The notes: generated from the letters alone by a model not told the origin. A stretch of DNA of 47,500 bases from Saprospiraceae bacterium (GCA_016715405.1 JADKAE010000022.1:1-47500), one strand, 5' to 3'; counted from the first letter of the stretch, positions 37,020 through 46,669 are shown. Made by a program: numbers and translations.

Positions 37020-39602
37020 ATGCTACGAAGATTCATCAACCAACTGATCAATAACAGCGACAATCCCAACCACATCAATAATGTGAAGTGGATGTGGCGA
37101 ATCGTACTGGGCGGTATCAGCGCTATTCTGCTCCTGTTTATCGGCCTGTCGTTTACCAACCTCCCCTCCGTAAAAGAACTCGAAAACCCCCGCAGCGAAG
37201 AAGCTTCCCAGATCTTTTCCGCCAATGGCGAAGTATTGGGCCGCTATTATACCGAAAACCGCGTGCCCGTTTCTTTCGACGAGCTTTCCCCCCAACTGGT
37301 AAAAGCCCTTATTGCCACCGAAGACGTACGCTATTACAAACATTGCGGCATCGACTTTCAGGCCTTGGGAAGGGTTTTTGTAAAAACTTTTTTGATGGGA
37401 AATAGCAGCTCGGGCGGCGCCAGCACTATTACCCAACAGCTCGCCAAACTGCTCTTTACCGGTAAACGCGCTACCAATATGCCCAAAAGGGTTGTCCAGA
37501 AACTTAAAGAATGGATCATCGCCGTTCGCCTCGAACGCCGCTATACCAAAGAAGAAATTATTGCCCTGTACCTCAATAAGTTTGAGTTTATCAACGGCGC
37601 CTACGGCATTAAGGCCGCTTCCGAAATATACTTCGACAAAGCCCAGGATTCCCTGGAAATACAGGAAGCAGCCATGCTCATCGGTATGCTCAAAAACCCC
37701 TCGCTCTACAACCCCCTGCGACGCCCCGAACGCGTACTCCAACGCCGTGCAGTCGTGCTTAAACAAATGCAAAAAAACGGCTTCCTCTCCCGCGAACGAT
37801 ACGAAGCACTCAAGGACCTTCCCCTGGGACTTAACTACTCCCGACAATCGCATATCGACGGCCTGGCGCCCTATTTCCGTATGGAACTGGGCAAAGACCT
37901 CAAAAATATACTCAGTCGCCCCGAATGCCGCAAATCCGACGGCTCCGAATACAATATCTACCGCGACGGCCTGCGCATCTATACTACTATTGATATCGAC
38001 ATGCAACGCATCGCCGAAGAGGAGATGATCAAAAATATGAAACGCGTACAGAAAACCTTCTGGAATGTCTGGCGCAATATGGACCCCTGGAAGTATCAAA
38101 GCGATTCTCCCACCGAAACCAGCCTCGAAGTACGCCAGCAAACCCTTTCCCGGCTGGTGCGCGAATCCGACCGCTACCAGGCACTCCGGGCCCAATACCT
38201 GAGCAATACCCTGGCCGAAATCAGCCGCGAATTTGAAATCGACTTCAGCGAAGACGACCACGAGGTAGAGTATATGGTCAAAGAAGACGAAAGCCCTGGC
38301 TTTTTGTCCAAACTGGTGGCCAGAAAAATGATTACCTCCAGTATGGCCGTCCGTTTCCGCGAGGTGATCGATAGCCCCTACTTTACTACCCTGCGGACCC
38401 GATGGGACGAACTGCAGACCGAAGCGCGCAAAGCCTTTAACCGCAAGGTGAAAATGCAGGTATTTACCTACGATAACACGCGTATGGAAAAAGATACTAC
38501 CATGACGCCCCTCGATTCTATTAAGTACCACCGCATGTTCCTCCAAACCGGTATCCTTGCAGTAGACCCCTCAACCGGGTATATCAAAGTATGGGTGGGC
38601 GGTATTAATCACAAGTATTTCCAATACGACCATATCCGGACCCGCCGGCAGGTCGGCTCTACCTTCAAACCTTTTGTCTATGCCACAGCCATTGCAATGC
38701 AGGGATTCTCACCCTGCTACCAGGTGTACGACCTGCCTGTGACTATAGGTCCCGGCGACGGACAATTTAACCTCATCCAGGAATGGAAACCCAGCAACGC
38801 CGACGGCATCTATACCGGCAATCTCATTACCCTCAAAGAAGGCTTGAGCAAATCTAAAAATACGGTTTCGGCCCACCTGATGAAACAATTGGGTAGTACG
38901 GCGCCTGTGCGAGACCTCATTAACGAAATGGGTATCGACAAAAATGCCCGCTATGCCAACGGCCGCCTCGTAGTGCCCGATCAACCTTCTATCTGCCTGG
39001 GCGCCGCCGACCTCACTGTATACGAAATGGCCGGCGCTTATACCACTTTTGCCAACAACGGCGTGTTTAACAAACCTACCGCCATACTTCGGGTGGAAGA
39101 CAAAAACGGCCGCGTTATCTATCAATCCCTCCCCGAAGAACGCACCGCACTGAACCCCAAACCCAATTATGTGATGATGGAAATGCTCAAATATGCCGTA
39201 TCGGGTATGGGTGGACTTAACAGCGAAGTAGGCGGCAAAACAGGTACTACCAACGATTATGTCGACGGCTGGTTTATGGGCGTAACGCCTAAATTGGTGG
39301 TTGGCACCTGGGTTGGCGGCGAAGACCGCTGGTTCCGCTTCCGCAACCTGCTGTACGGCCAGGGCGCCTACATGGCCAAACCATTCTTCCGCGAGTTCAT
39401 TAAAAGACTCGAAAACGAAAAAAATATCGACTACGACTCCGCCGCCCGCTTTTACCGCCCCCCCGGCGACCTTGAAATCGAAATGAACTGCAACGAATAC
39501 AAGAAAAACACGATGCCCCTCGAAGACGAGTTTGGCGCCGGCGAACAATTCCAGGAAGATATCTTCGGCGACGAAAATATCGACCAACAAGAAGATCAAT
39601 AG
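37020..39602 (+). CDS. penicillin-binding protein 1A-type, bifunctional peptidoglycan synthase
   Basis: Class A PBPs polymerise and cross-link peptidoglycan at the inner membrane. The 860-residue protein has one N-terminal membrane helix (about 26-44). The GT51 transglycosylase domain has catalytic Glu101 in ATEDVRYYKHCGID, GGASTITQQLAK and RRYTKEEIIALYLN. The transpeptidase domain has active-site Ser547 in STFK (547-550), SKN (612-614) and KTG (740-742). All motifs are intact. The ATG at 37020 gives a typical cytoplasmic head. An acidic tail (GEQFQEDIFGDENIDQQEDQ) ends the protein. The HEAT-cyclophilin gene begins 16 bases later and may be co-transcribed. Confidence 0.95.
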   Translation: MLRRFINQLINNSDNPNHINNVKWMWRIVLGGISAILLLFIGLSFTNLPSVKELENPRSEEASQIFSANGEVLGRYYTENRVPVSFDELSPQLVKALIATEDVRYYKHCGIDFQALGRVFVKTFLMGNSSSGGASTITQQLAKLLFTGKRATNMPKRVVQKLKEWIIAVRLERRYTKEEIIALYLNKFEFINGAYGIKAASEIYFDKAQDSLEIQEAAMLIGMLKNPSLYNPLRRPERVLQRRAVVLKQMQKNGFLSRERYEALKDLPLGLNYSRQSHIDGLAPYFRMELGKDLKNILSRPECRKSDGSEYNIYRDGLRIYTTIDIDMQRIAEEEMIKNMKRVQKTFWNVWRNMDPWKYQSDSPTETSLEVRQQTLSRLVRESDRYQALRAQYLSNTLAEISREFEIDFSEDDHEVEYMVKEDESPGFLSKLVARKMITSSMAVRFREVIDSPYFTTLRTRWDELQTEARKAFNRKVKMQVFTYDNTRMEKDTTMTPLDSIKYHRMFLQTGILAVDPSTGYIKVWVGGINHKYFQYDHIRTRRQVGSTFKPFVYATAIAMQGFSPCYQVYDLPVTIGPGDGQFNLIQEWKPSNADGIYTGNLITLKEGLSKSKNTVSAHLMKQLGSTAPVRDLINEMGIDKNARYANGRLVVPDQPSICLGAADLTVYEMAGAYTTFANNGVFNKPTAILRVEDKNGRVIYQSLPEERTALNPKPNYVMMEMLKYAVSGMGGLNSEVGGKTGTTNDYVDGWFMGVTPKLVVGTWVGGEDRWFRFRNLLYGQGAYMAKPFFREFIKRLENEKNIDYDSAARFYRPPGDLEIEMNCNEYKKNTMPLEDEFGAGEQFQEDIFGDENIDQQEDQ

Positions 39603-39618
39603 TTTATCAACTTATATT

Positions 39619-41621
39619 ATGAATAAACTCATCTGGCCGCTGCTGATACTGGCCCTTGTGGCCCAAAACGGTTGTATTCCTCCTCACGAAAAAGAGGTGA
39701 TCACTACTATCCGTATAGACGCGAAAGACCCCGTCTTTCAGCGTATCCACAACTGGCAAGACCAGCAGCTCACCGACAGCCTTTTTGCCTATTTTTCGCA
39801 CGACAACCCCAGCTACCGCTACCTCGCAGCGATGGCTTTCGCCTCTATCCGCGATAGCGCCGCCGTCGACCGCCTGGCCACTCTCCTGCGCGACGATATC
39901 GACAAGGTACGAGCAGCAGCAGCATATGCATTGGGGCAAACAGGCGCCTCTACAGCCGCCAAACCCCTCATCGACGCTTTTGACAAAGGCGATTCGCTCG
40001 GCCTGCATATCGAATCCAACCGGGCTATTCTCGAAGCCGTAGGCAAATGCGCTCCCGAAAGTCACCTCATCCCCCTCAGCAGTACCACTACTTACCGCCC
40101 CGCCGATACCGCCCTGCTCGAAGGCCAGGCACTGGGTATCTATCGCTATGCCCTGCGCAGTATTACCAAGCCGGAAGGCACGCAACGGATGGTGCAACTT
40201 GCTACAGATGCCCAATACCCCAATAGCGCCCGCCTGATAGCCGCTCACTACCTCCAGCGCGCTTCCAATATCACCATCGATAGCGCCGGCGCAAAAAAAC
40301 TCATCCCCGCCTGTCTGCAGGAAAAAGATGTGGATATCAAAATGGCGCTCGTCATTGCCCTCGGTAAAACTAAAAAACTAAAAGCCTATCGCGCCCTCGA
40401 CACGCTCTTTACACTCGACGACGATTATCGTGTGAAAACCAATATTCTGCGGGCAATTACCAATTTTGAATACGACACGGCTAAAGTCACCGCCTTTAAA
40501 GCACTCCGCTCGCCTAACCCCCATGTAGCATCAAGAGCCGGCCAGTTTTTTGTAGAAAAAGCGACCACCAAAGCCGCTCCCCAATTGTGGCTGATGGCAA
40601 AAGATTCAACCCTGTCTTTTCCAGTCCGACTAGCCCTTTACCAGGCTACTGTCAAGTATATCTCCAAAAATTATCTCGACCCCGTCAACCAGGAATTCCG
40701 CCTACTTTACATGAAAGCCCAAACGCCTTTTGAAAAAGGCGCCGCCCTGCAAGCCCTGGCAGAACTGGGATGGAATTATAGGTTCATCTTCCGCGAAAGC
40801 ATGGCAGCCAAATCCACTTATACCAAAACTGCCGGACTCGAAGCACTGGCAGCTATCAATAGCCGCCCCGATTTTGACAAGTTTTTCGGAAGCAATTCCC
40901 GCCGCATCACCAAAGACCTCGCTACTTATTTCAAATCTGCGATTGCTACCCACGATGCAGGCCTCATAGCTGTTGCCGCCGGCGCCCTTCGCCAGTCCGA
41001 ACGCGGCTACCAAACAATACTCCGCGATTCGCTCGGATTTCTCAGCGAAGCCCTGGCTACCCTCAAACGACCCCGCGATATCGAAACTTATAACGAGCTC
41101 AGCCGCACAATCGCCTATCTGAAAGGCCAAACCGGCTTCCAACCGGAAAAACCCGATTACAACCATCCTATCAATTGGGAAGTGATCAACGCCCTCGGCG
41201 ATCAACCGATAGTGGAAATTACGACGGATAAAGGCAAAATTAAACTACTCCTGCTGCCCGAGGAGGCGCCCGGTTCAGTGTCCAATTTTGTGAAACTGGC
41301 AAAAGAAGGTTTTTATAATGGTAAAAATTTCCACCGCGTAGTGCCCAATTTTGTCATTCAGGGCGGTTGCCCCCGCGGCGATGGCTACGGTAGCCGCGAA
41401 TATACGATCCGTTCCGAATTGCCCCCATGTACTACAACCAACAGGGCAAAGTAGGTATGGCCTCGGCAGGAAATCATACCGAAGGTACCCAGTTTTTATC
41501 ACGCATTCTCCCACCCCATCTCGACGGCAATTATACGATCTTCGCCGTCGTAACTGAGGGCATGGATATCGTTCACCAAATTCAAATCGGCGACAGTATT
41601 AATAGCATCCGCCTTTTGTAA
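39619..41621 (+). CDS. lipoprotein with HEAT-like repeats fused to a cyclophilin-type peptidyl-prolyl isomerase; one frameshift
   Basis: The corrected product is 667 residues with a lipoprotein signal (LLILALVAQNGC). Helical HEAT-like repeats fill residues about 40-500 (for example YLAAMAFASIRDSAAVDRLA, VRAAAAYALGQTGA). The cyclophilin domain is at the C-terminus: IVEITTDKGKIKLLLLPEEA, FYNGKNFHRVVPNFVIQGGC and GMASAG. The catalytic Arg is in FHRVVP. The frame breaks in C5 at 41422-41426; C6 gives SELPPMYYNQQGKVGMASAG. It probably folds proteins in the periplasm or on the outer membrane. It lies just after PBP1A. Confidence 0.9.
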
Positions 41622-41626
41622 TAAAA

Positions 41627-41651
41627 CCCTGTCACCTTGTCACCTTGTCAC
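41627..41651. repeat. short tandem repeat (CTTGTCACC)
   Basis: Two and a half copies of a 9-bp unit lie just before the gcvT start. Confidence 0.6.
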
Positions 41652-41665
41652 GTAAAAAAACAACC

Positions 41666-42767
41666 ATGAAAGATACGCCACTAACCGAAACCCACATCGC
41701 ACTCGGTGCAAAAATGGCCGAATTCGCCGGCTACAATATGCCCATTTCTTATGCAGGTATTAAAGAAGAACACCACGCTGTACGCAAAAATGTTGGCGTA
41801 TTCGACGTATCCCATATGGGCGAGTTTATTGTTAAAGGCAAACAAGCACTCGATCTTGTGCAGTGGGTAACCTCTAACGACGCTTCCAAACTGGCTCCCG
41901 GCCAGGCTCAGTATTCCTGCCTGCCCAATGGATCGGGAGGAATTGTAGACGACCTGCTCGTATATCGCCTCTTTGACGATATGTGTGCCGAAGGCGAACA
42001 AGCGTTTATGCTCGTCGTAAACGCCTCCAATATGGAAAAAGACTGGAATTGGATCAGCCAACACAACAAGTTCGATACCCGGCTCATTAATATCTCTGAT
42101 CAAACCGGTCTGCTGGCCATCCAGGGCCCAAATGCAGCCAAAGCCCTCCAGTCGCTTACCGATGTCAATCTGGCTGATATCGAATATTATACTTTCGTAA
42201 AAGGCCGTTTTGCAGGCGTCGATAACGTGATTATATCCGCTACCGGTTATACCGGCGCCGGCGGCTTCGAATTGTACGCCGACACCCAACATACCGTTCA
42301 CCTCTGGAACGCCATCTTTGAAGCCGGCGCCCACCTGCAAATCCAACCCATAGGCCTCGGCGCCCGCGATACCCTGCGCCTCGAAATGGGCTATTGCCTC
42401 TATGGCAATGATATCGACGATACCACCTCGCCCCTTGAGGCGGGATTGGCCTGGATTACTAAACTCCAAAAAGGTGATTTTATCAATTCCGATTTTCTTA
42501 AAAAACAAAAAACCGAAGGCCTGCAACGCAAATTAGTGGGCTTTGTAGTAAAGACCGCCGCGTACCCCGCCATGGCTACGCGATCGAAGATAAAACGGAA
42601 ACGAAATAGGCGTGGTTACCTCCGGCACCCAATCGCCTTCTTTAGAAATCCCCATTGGCATGGGTTATGTGGCCATGCCACAAAGCGCAATTGGGTCCGA
42701 TATTTATATAGCTATTGGCGGCAAAAAACTTCAGGCGGAGGTGGTCCGCTTGCCTTTTTTTAGCTAG
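41666..42767 (+). CDS. gcvT: glycine cleavage system T protein (aminomethyltransferase), two frameshifts
   Basis: GcvT transfers the methylene group from the aminomethyl-lipoyl H protein to tetrahydrofolate. The corrected 367-residue product starts MKDTPLTETHIALGAKM and has GVFDVSHMGEF, GGIVDDLLVYR, LLAIQGPNAAKAL, GYTGAGGFELY, GARDTLRLEMGYCLYGND and SPLEAGLAW, all T-protein blocks. Near the end two one-base deletions (A-runs at 42550-42552 and 42592-42595) shift the frame; corrected, it reads KDRRVPRHGYAIED and then GNEIGVVTSGTQSPSLEIPI, the normal C-terminus. The P and H proteins are not in the window. Confidence 0.93.
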
Positions 42768-42793
42768 CGGTCAGACCGCTTAACCAGAAAAAA

Positions 42794-43294
42794 ATGGACT
42801 TACAGGAAGGTAAAGATCGCTTTATTCAAGCGTGGGGCGCCTTGGGCTCCAGTCGGGGCATAAACCGCACCATGGCGCAAATCCACGCCCTGCTCCTCAT
42901 CGCCCCTCATGCACTGAGCGCCGACGATATCATGGAAGAGCTGAAAATCTCCAGAGGCAACGCCAATATGAACCTGCGCGCACTCATGGATTGGGGGCTT
43001 GTGTATAAAGAACTCAAGCCCGGCGAGCGCAAAGAGTTTTTTGTAGCAGAAAAGGATATGTGGGAAGTGGTTAAAAAAATTATCATCCAACGAAAGAAAA
43101 AAGAACTGGAGCCCATGCTCAAAGTGCTGGACGAAATTGCCAACGTAGAAGGCGAAGATGCCGTCAGCAAAGAGTTTTCAAAGGTCATCCACGACATACG
43201 CCTGTTTTCCAACAAAGCCGATGCCACGCTCGATACCCTGACCAAAGCTGACTCTAACTGGTTTGTAGGTACTTTTATGAAAATGATACGCTGA
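42794..43294 (+). CDS. GbsR/MarR-family transcriptional regulator
   Basis: The 166-residue protein has a winged helix (about residues 25-90: MAQIHALLLIAPHALSADDI, ELKISRGNANMNLRALMDWG) followed by a helical dimerisation part. This fits GbsR-like regulators, first known as repressors of osmoprotectant genes, but that link is not shown here. It is intact. It ends one base before the stop codon of serA, so the two genes are tail to tail with no gap. Confidence 0.88.
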   Translation: MDLQEGKDRFIQAWGALGSSRGINRTMAQIHALLLIAPHALSADDIMEELKISRGNANMNLRALMDWGLVYKELKPGERKEFFVAEKDMWEVVKKIIIQRKKKELEPMLKVLDEIANVEGEDAVSKEFSKVIHDIRLFSNKADATLDTLTKADSNWFVGTFMKMIR

Positions 43295-43295
43295 C

Positions 43296-44256
43296 CTACT
43301 TATCGTCGCCGAAGTAGGCCAGTATCCTGTCTGCCAATTCCAACCCTATATTGCTCTGTGCCTCTATAGTTGAGGCGCCGATATGCGGAGTAACCGATAC
43401 CTTGGGGTGCTCCAGCAGTTCTTTTTTTGGGCGTAGGTTCGTTTTCAAATACATCGAGGCCTGCACCGGCTATTTTTCCGCTTTCCAGTGCTTCCAGCAG
43501 CGCAGATTCGTCTACGGCGCCTCCTCTGGCTGTGTTGATAATATAACCCCCCGTTTTCAGCATGGCGACTTCCTCTTTACCTATAATGGGGCGCCCGCCG
43601 GAATAAGGTACGTGCAAGGTCAATATGTCACTCTGCCTAATAACAGTGTTTATGTCTGTGCTTTCAAAATGTATCGACAATCGCACATCATTGCTTTTGT
43701 ACACCTTAAAATCGATATCAGCTTCCTGGATCAGAATGTCTGTGGCCAAAATCTCGAGACCCAAGCCCACGCCTATCCGGGCTACTTCCTGGCCGATGCG
43801 GCCAAACCCGATAATGCCCAGTCTCTTGCCCCGCAACTGCACACCGTCAGAATAGGCCTTCTTGAGCTTGTTAAAATCTTTGCCGGTCTTGAGTTCTTTA
43901 TTAGATTGGTTCAGGAACCGGGCCATCGAAAAGATATGTGCAAAAACCAGTTCGGCTACGGCCTGCGATGATGCAGCGGGAGTGTTAAACACAGTTATGC
44001 CCTTGCTCTCGGCATATTCATAGTCTATGTTGTCGAGCCCGACGCCTCCCCTGGCTATGACTTTCAACTTGGGGCAGGCATCTATCAAATCTTTGCGCAC
44101 CTGCGTTGCGCTGCGCACGATAATGACATCGTAATCGGGCAATACATTGATCAGATTATCCTGAGGTACTTTATCGGTATCCACCTGGTATCCCGCTTCT
44201 TCTAATAGCGTTTTACCATCTGCGTTTATGCCATCGTTGGCTAATATCTTGATCAT
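43296..44256 (-). CDS. serA: D-3-phosphoglycerate dehydrogenase, one frameshift
   Basis: SerA oxidises 3-phosphoglycerate with NAD in the first step of serine synthesis. The 319-residue corrected protein has ARGGVGLDNIDYE, the NAD-binding GIIGFGRIGQEVA, NTARGGAVDE with the catalytic Arg, and AGAGLDVFENEP. The frame breaks in a run of seven A on the coding strand (T7 at 43432-43438); six A restore PTPKKELLEHPKVSVTPHIG, which holds the catalytic His. There is no ACT domain, so it is the short type. The related 2-hydroxyacid dehydrogenases share these motifs, but the N-terminus fits SerA best. Confidence 0.9.
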
Positions 44257-44352
44257 TTTCTTTGCTTTTAAACCAGTCCTAAAAACTTGCGCAAAGAAAG
44301 CGATTTTGTACTAAAAAAAAAATGCGATTTGTCTCCCACCTGTATATTTATG

Positions 44353-44459
44353 ACTGTACGACTAAACGACTGTAGGACTATACGATTTTTTGTCGTACAG
44401 TCGTACAGTCGTATAGTCGTACAGTCGTACAGTCGTACAGTCGTATAGTCGTACAGTCC
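44353..44459. repeat. mirrored 8-bp tandem repeat array (CAGTCGTA type)
   Basis: The left arm (44353-44386) has GACTGTACGACTAAACGACT. The right arm (44391-44459) has about eight and a half units of GTCGTACA/GTCGTATA. The centre is only TTTTTTG, so the hairpin is tight. Confidence 0.92.
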
Positions 44460-44462
44460 TTA

Positions 44463-44932
44463 CTACTGCCCCGCGCGTTCGCCCAAAGTAGGGAAATTGG
44501 CAGCTGTATAATGGCTAAACTTTTTCTCGTTCGTAATAGGAAACTTATATCTGCCTATAAAGCTGGAAAAGAAGGCATTCAATTCCGAGGTGCTGATGTT
44601 TCTTGAATCGGGCGGAGCAGGTAACCAATATGGTTGACCTTGCCGTCTTCTCCCCAGAAAACATGCATCCAAATCTTTACGCCTTTTATGTCAAAATTGA
44701 TCTTTTTCGAGTAGTTATCCATCTCTACCATCATTTCCAGCCACGTTCCGAAGGCTTTCTCAAAATCATTGCCGGCAGCTTCCAAAAGCGACTGGCTGTA
44801 AGTTTGTGTCAGTTGTTCGTAGCCCTTTTCGTTTTCACCCATAACGAATACTTTGGGCATGTCCGTTGTCTGAGCAGACGCCACATTAACGGCTATAATC
44901 GCCGTGCACACAAAAGTCAAAAACATTTTCAT
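44463..44932 (-). CDS. small secreted conserved hypothetical protein, one frameshift
   Basis: The corrected product is 156 residues with a signal peptide (MFLTFVCTAIIAVNVASAQ). It has WLEMMVEMDNYSKKINFDIK, VKIWMHVFWGEDGKVNHIGY and then SELNAFFSSFIGRYKF and KFSHYTAANFPT. I know similar proteins only as conserved hypotheticals of Bacteroidota. The break is near 44610-44612 (three C on the coding strand; four restore LLRPDSRNISTSELN). Function is unknown. Confidence 0.75.
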
Positions 44933-45121
44933 AGGTATGTCAGTTTTTTACAAATATACAAATATCCTCACTATTGAGGTCCGCCGCTTTAACGCTAAAT
45001 GCGGGTTGTAACGTGTTCTACCCCGCTTATTTCTTTTTAAGCCCTCATTCATCGAAAAATGTAGATTAATTGTTTCTTTTTATAGAAGCTTTGCGTCTAA
45101 TAGGGTACATTTGATAACAAT

Positions 45122-45725
45122 ATGATCGTAGATATCTTATTTCTCATTGCGGCAGGATATGGTTTTTACCTCGGTTTTTCGCGGGGTATTATCAAAACGG
45201 TCTTCACGGTATTATCCATCATGATCGGCGTGGTTGCAGCAGCCAAATTCGGCCCTGCTATGACGGATTTTCTTGAATCTGTAGCCAATAGCCACAGCCC
45301 GCTCATGTTTATCGCAGGCCTTTTGCTGACTTTCGTCGCTACTATGCTGCTTATTCGCATCGCTGCCAATGTGGCGGAAAAAAGGACTCGAAACGGCCAA
45401 CATCAATATCATCAACCAGGTAGCAGGCGGGCTCGTCATGGGCAGTATTCTCACTTTGATATTCAGCACGTTGCTCCTCTTCTCCGACCGCTCGCATATA
45501 ATTGACGAGAGCACGAAGTCCGAATCAATGACCCACGAATACCTCATCGGTTTCCCCAGTCAGTTTGTCAAAGGCGCCAAAAAGGTTTGGCCCGTCTTTG
45601 AAGGCCTCTGGGATCATTCGGTAGACTTCATGGATAGAATGGAAAAAGTAGAGTTGGAACAAAAAGAGTCCGACCAGGTCTATGATATTGAGGATACGAG
45701 CGAAGAAGAAGCGCCCCGAAGATAA
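45122..45725 (+). CDS. CvpA-family membrane protein, one frameshift
   Basis: CvpA-like proteins are small inner-membrane proteins first linked to colicin V production and now to envelope homeostasis. The corrected 200-residue product has four hydrophobic segments and the family blocks DILFLIAAGYGFYLGFSRGI, KTVFTVLSIMIGVVAA and NIINQVAGGLVMGSI. It ends in an acidic cytoplasmic tail (IEDTSEEEAPRR). The frame breaks in A6 at 45378-45383; five A restore NVAEKGLETANINI. A terminal-inverted-repeat element lies directly downstream. Confidence 0.88.
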
Positions 45726-45734
45726 CATCCGGCC

Positions 45735-45925
45735 TTAGGAATGTGGCGTAAATAAGTTACCTGAATTCGGCGAGGCTATTTTTTCACCAGGCAAGGCGCA
45801 AGGAGGGAGCTTAGCCTAAGCTATGTGACCGACGAAGGCAATGCGCCGACTGAAAGCAATTGCGGGCAGCATGGTGAATAAAGAGACCGCCCAAACAGGT
45901 AAGTTATTTACGACACGTTCCTTAA
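45735..45925. mobile_element. MITE-like element with 29-bp terminal inverted repeats
   Basis: The left end (45735-45763) and the reverse complement of the right end (45896-45925) agree at about 26 of 29 positions, sharing GTAAATAA and TTACCTG. Weaker pairing continues inward (TTCACCA near 45783 and TGGTGAA near 45873). The 191-bp element has no gene. Its right end contains the stop codon of the membrane-protein gene. Confidence 0.65.
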
Positions 45926-46392
45926 ACGGTTCCCTTGTTGTAGTTCCGCCACACGGATACTACAAGCCTTATCGGAAATAATACCGCGCTGATAATGCTT
46001 CCTACGCCAAATAACAGCATCTGATTTTGTATATAAAAGGCCATTCCTGCCTGCGATTCGACAGGTAAAGACTCCACCAGTACAATAGGGCCCTCTGTGT
46101 CAAGAAAATCCTGAAAGCCGTTGAGTTGCTCTACCAGGTAAAAAATGAACGGTATACTTAGAAAAACCAGTGCTACTTTCAATCGCTGCCGCCTGGCCAG
46201 AAAGGTGAGATGCAGTAAAAAGATGTACCGCGTAAGGGTTAGAAAGGTGATGATAAACAATACATTGAGCAGGTAAAATGGATAATCTTTCACCTCTATG
46301 ATCACCGGCGCCAACACAGCCCCCGTTGCCAGGATGGTTATTGCCCACCAAAGCAATTCGAAGCGCTGATATAGGTTATTTGTGGAGGGCAT
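45922..46392 (-). CDS. hypothetical four-helix membrane protein
   Basis: The 156-residue protein has about four transmembrane segments (residues about 12-32, 37-60, 70-88 and 123-145) and a short charged C-terminus (VWRNYNKGTV). I do not recognise a family. It is intact. Its stop codon lies within the right inverted repeat of the MITE-like element, so the element may have supplied or replaced the natural end. A predicted promoter lies in the centre of a mirrored repeat upstream. Confidence 0.75.
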   Translation of the reverse strand: MPSTNNLYQRFELLWWAITILATGAVLAPVIIEVKDYPFYLLNVLFIITFLTLTRYIFLLHLTFLARRQRLKVALVFLSIPFIFYLVEQLNGFQDFLDTEGPIVLVESLPVESQAGMAFYIQNQMLLFGVGSIISAVLFPIRLVVSVWRNYNKGTV

Positions 46393-46409
46393 GGGGAAGG
46401 GGTTTTGCG

Positions 46410-46510
46410 GTTCTCTGTTCTCTGTTCTCTGTTCTCTGTATAAGTATAATTAGCAAAGATAATGAACGGATAACAGATAACGGATAACGGATAACAGATA
46501 ACAGATAACA
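46410..46510. repeat. mirrored repeat (TTCTCTG / GGATAACA words) around a promoter
   Basis: The left arm (46410-46438) has about three and a half 8-bp TTCTCTGT units. The right arm (46466-46510) has GGATAACA and ATAACGG units. The centre has a minus-strand TATCTTTG box. The same words and arrangement occur at 753-857. Confidence 0.75.
46454..46461 (-). promoter_or_regulatory. predicted -7 box of the membrane-protein gene
   Basis: TATCTTTG on the minus strand fits TAnnTTTG and lies 62 bases before the start codon at 46392, between the two arms of a mirrored repeat. Confidence 0.45.
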
Positions 46511-46511
46511 T

Positions 46512-46549
46512 AAAAAGGCGAAGGCCCAGCCCTTGTGGGACTGAGCCTT
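46512..46549 (-). terminator. rho-independent terminator of the rRNA operon
   Basis: On the minus strand AAGGCTCAGTCCC, loop ACAA, GGGCTGGGCCTT and then CGCC plus a T-run form a strong terminator just after 5S. Confidence 0.85.
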
Positions 46550-46558
46550 CTTATGAGT

Positions 46559-46669
46559 TGGCAGCGACCTACTCTCCCACCTACTTGAGGCAGTACCATC
46601 GGCGCAGGGGAGCTTAACTACTCTGTTCGGAATGGGAAGAGGTGGAACCTCCCCGCTATAACCACCAAC
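46559..46669 (-). rRNA. rrf: 5S ribosomal RNA
   Basis: The minus strand carries the canonical 5S core CCACCTCTTCCCATTCCGAA followed by CAGAGTAGTTAAGCTCCCC, and the closing stem TGGTGGTTATAGCGG/AGTAGGTCGCTGCCA. The exact ends are approximate within a few bases. It lies downstream of 23S in the operon. Confidence 0.95.

Noticed and set aside
37023..38546. Long open frame (507 codons) on the minus strand
   Set aside because: It is antisense to the intact PBP1A gene and its translation has no domain or signal. It arises from codon bias on the other strand.
41666..42767. Possibility that gcvT, serA and other broken genes are true pseudogenes
   Set aside because: The breaks are single bases, mostly in homopolymers, and similarity continues fully on both sides without other decay, so error is more likely. 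Read data would settle it.
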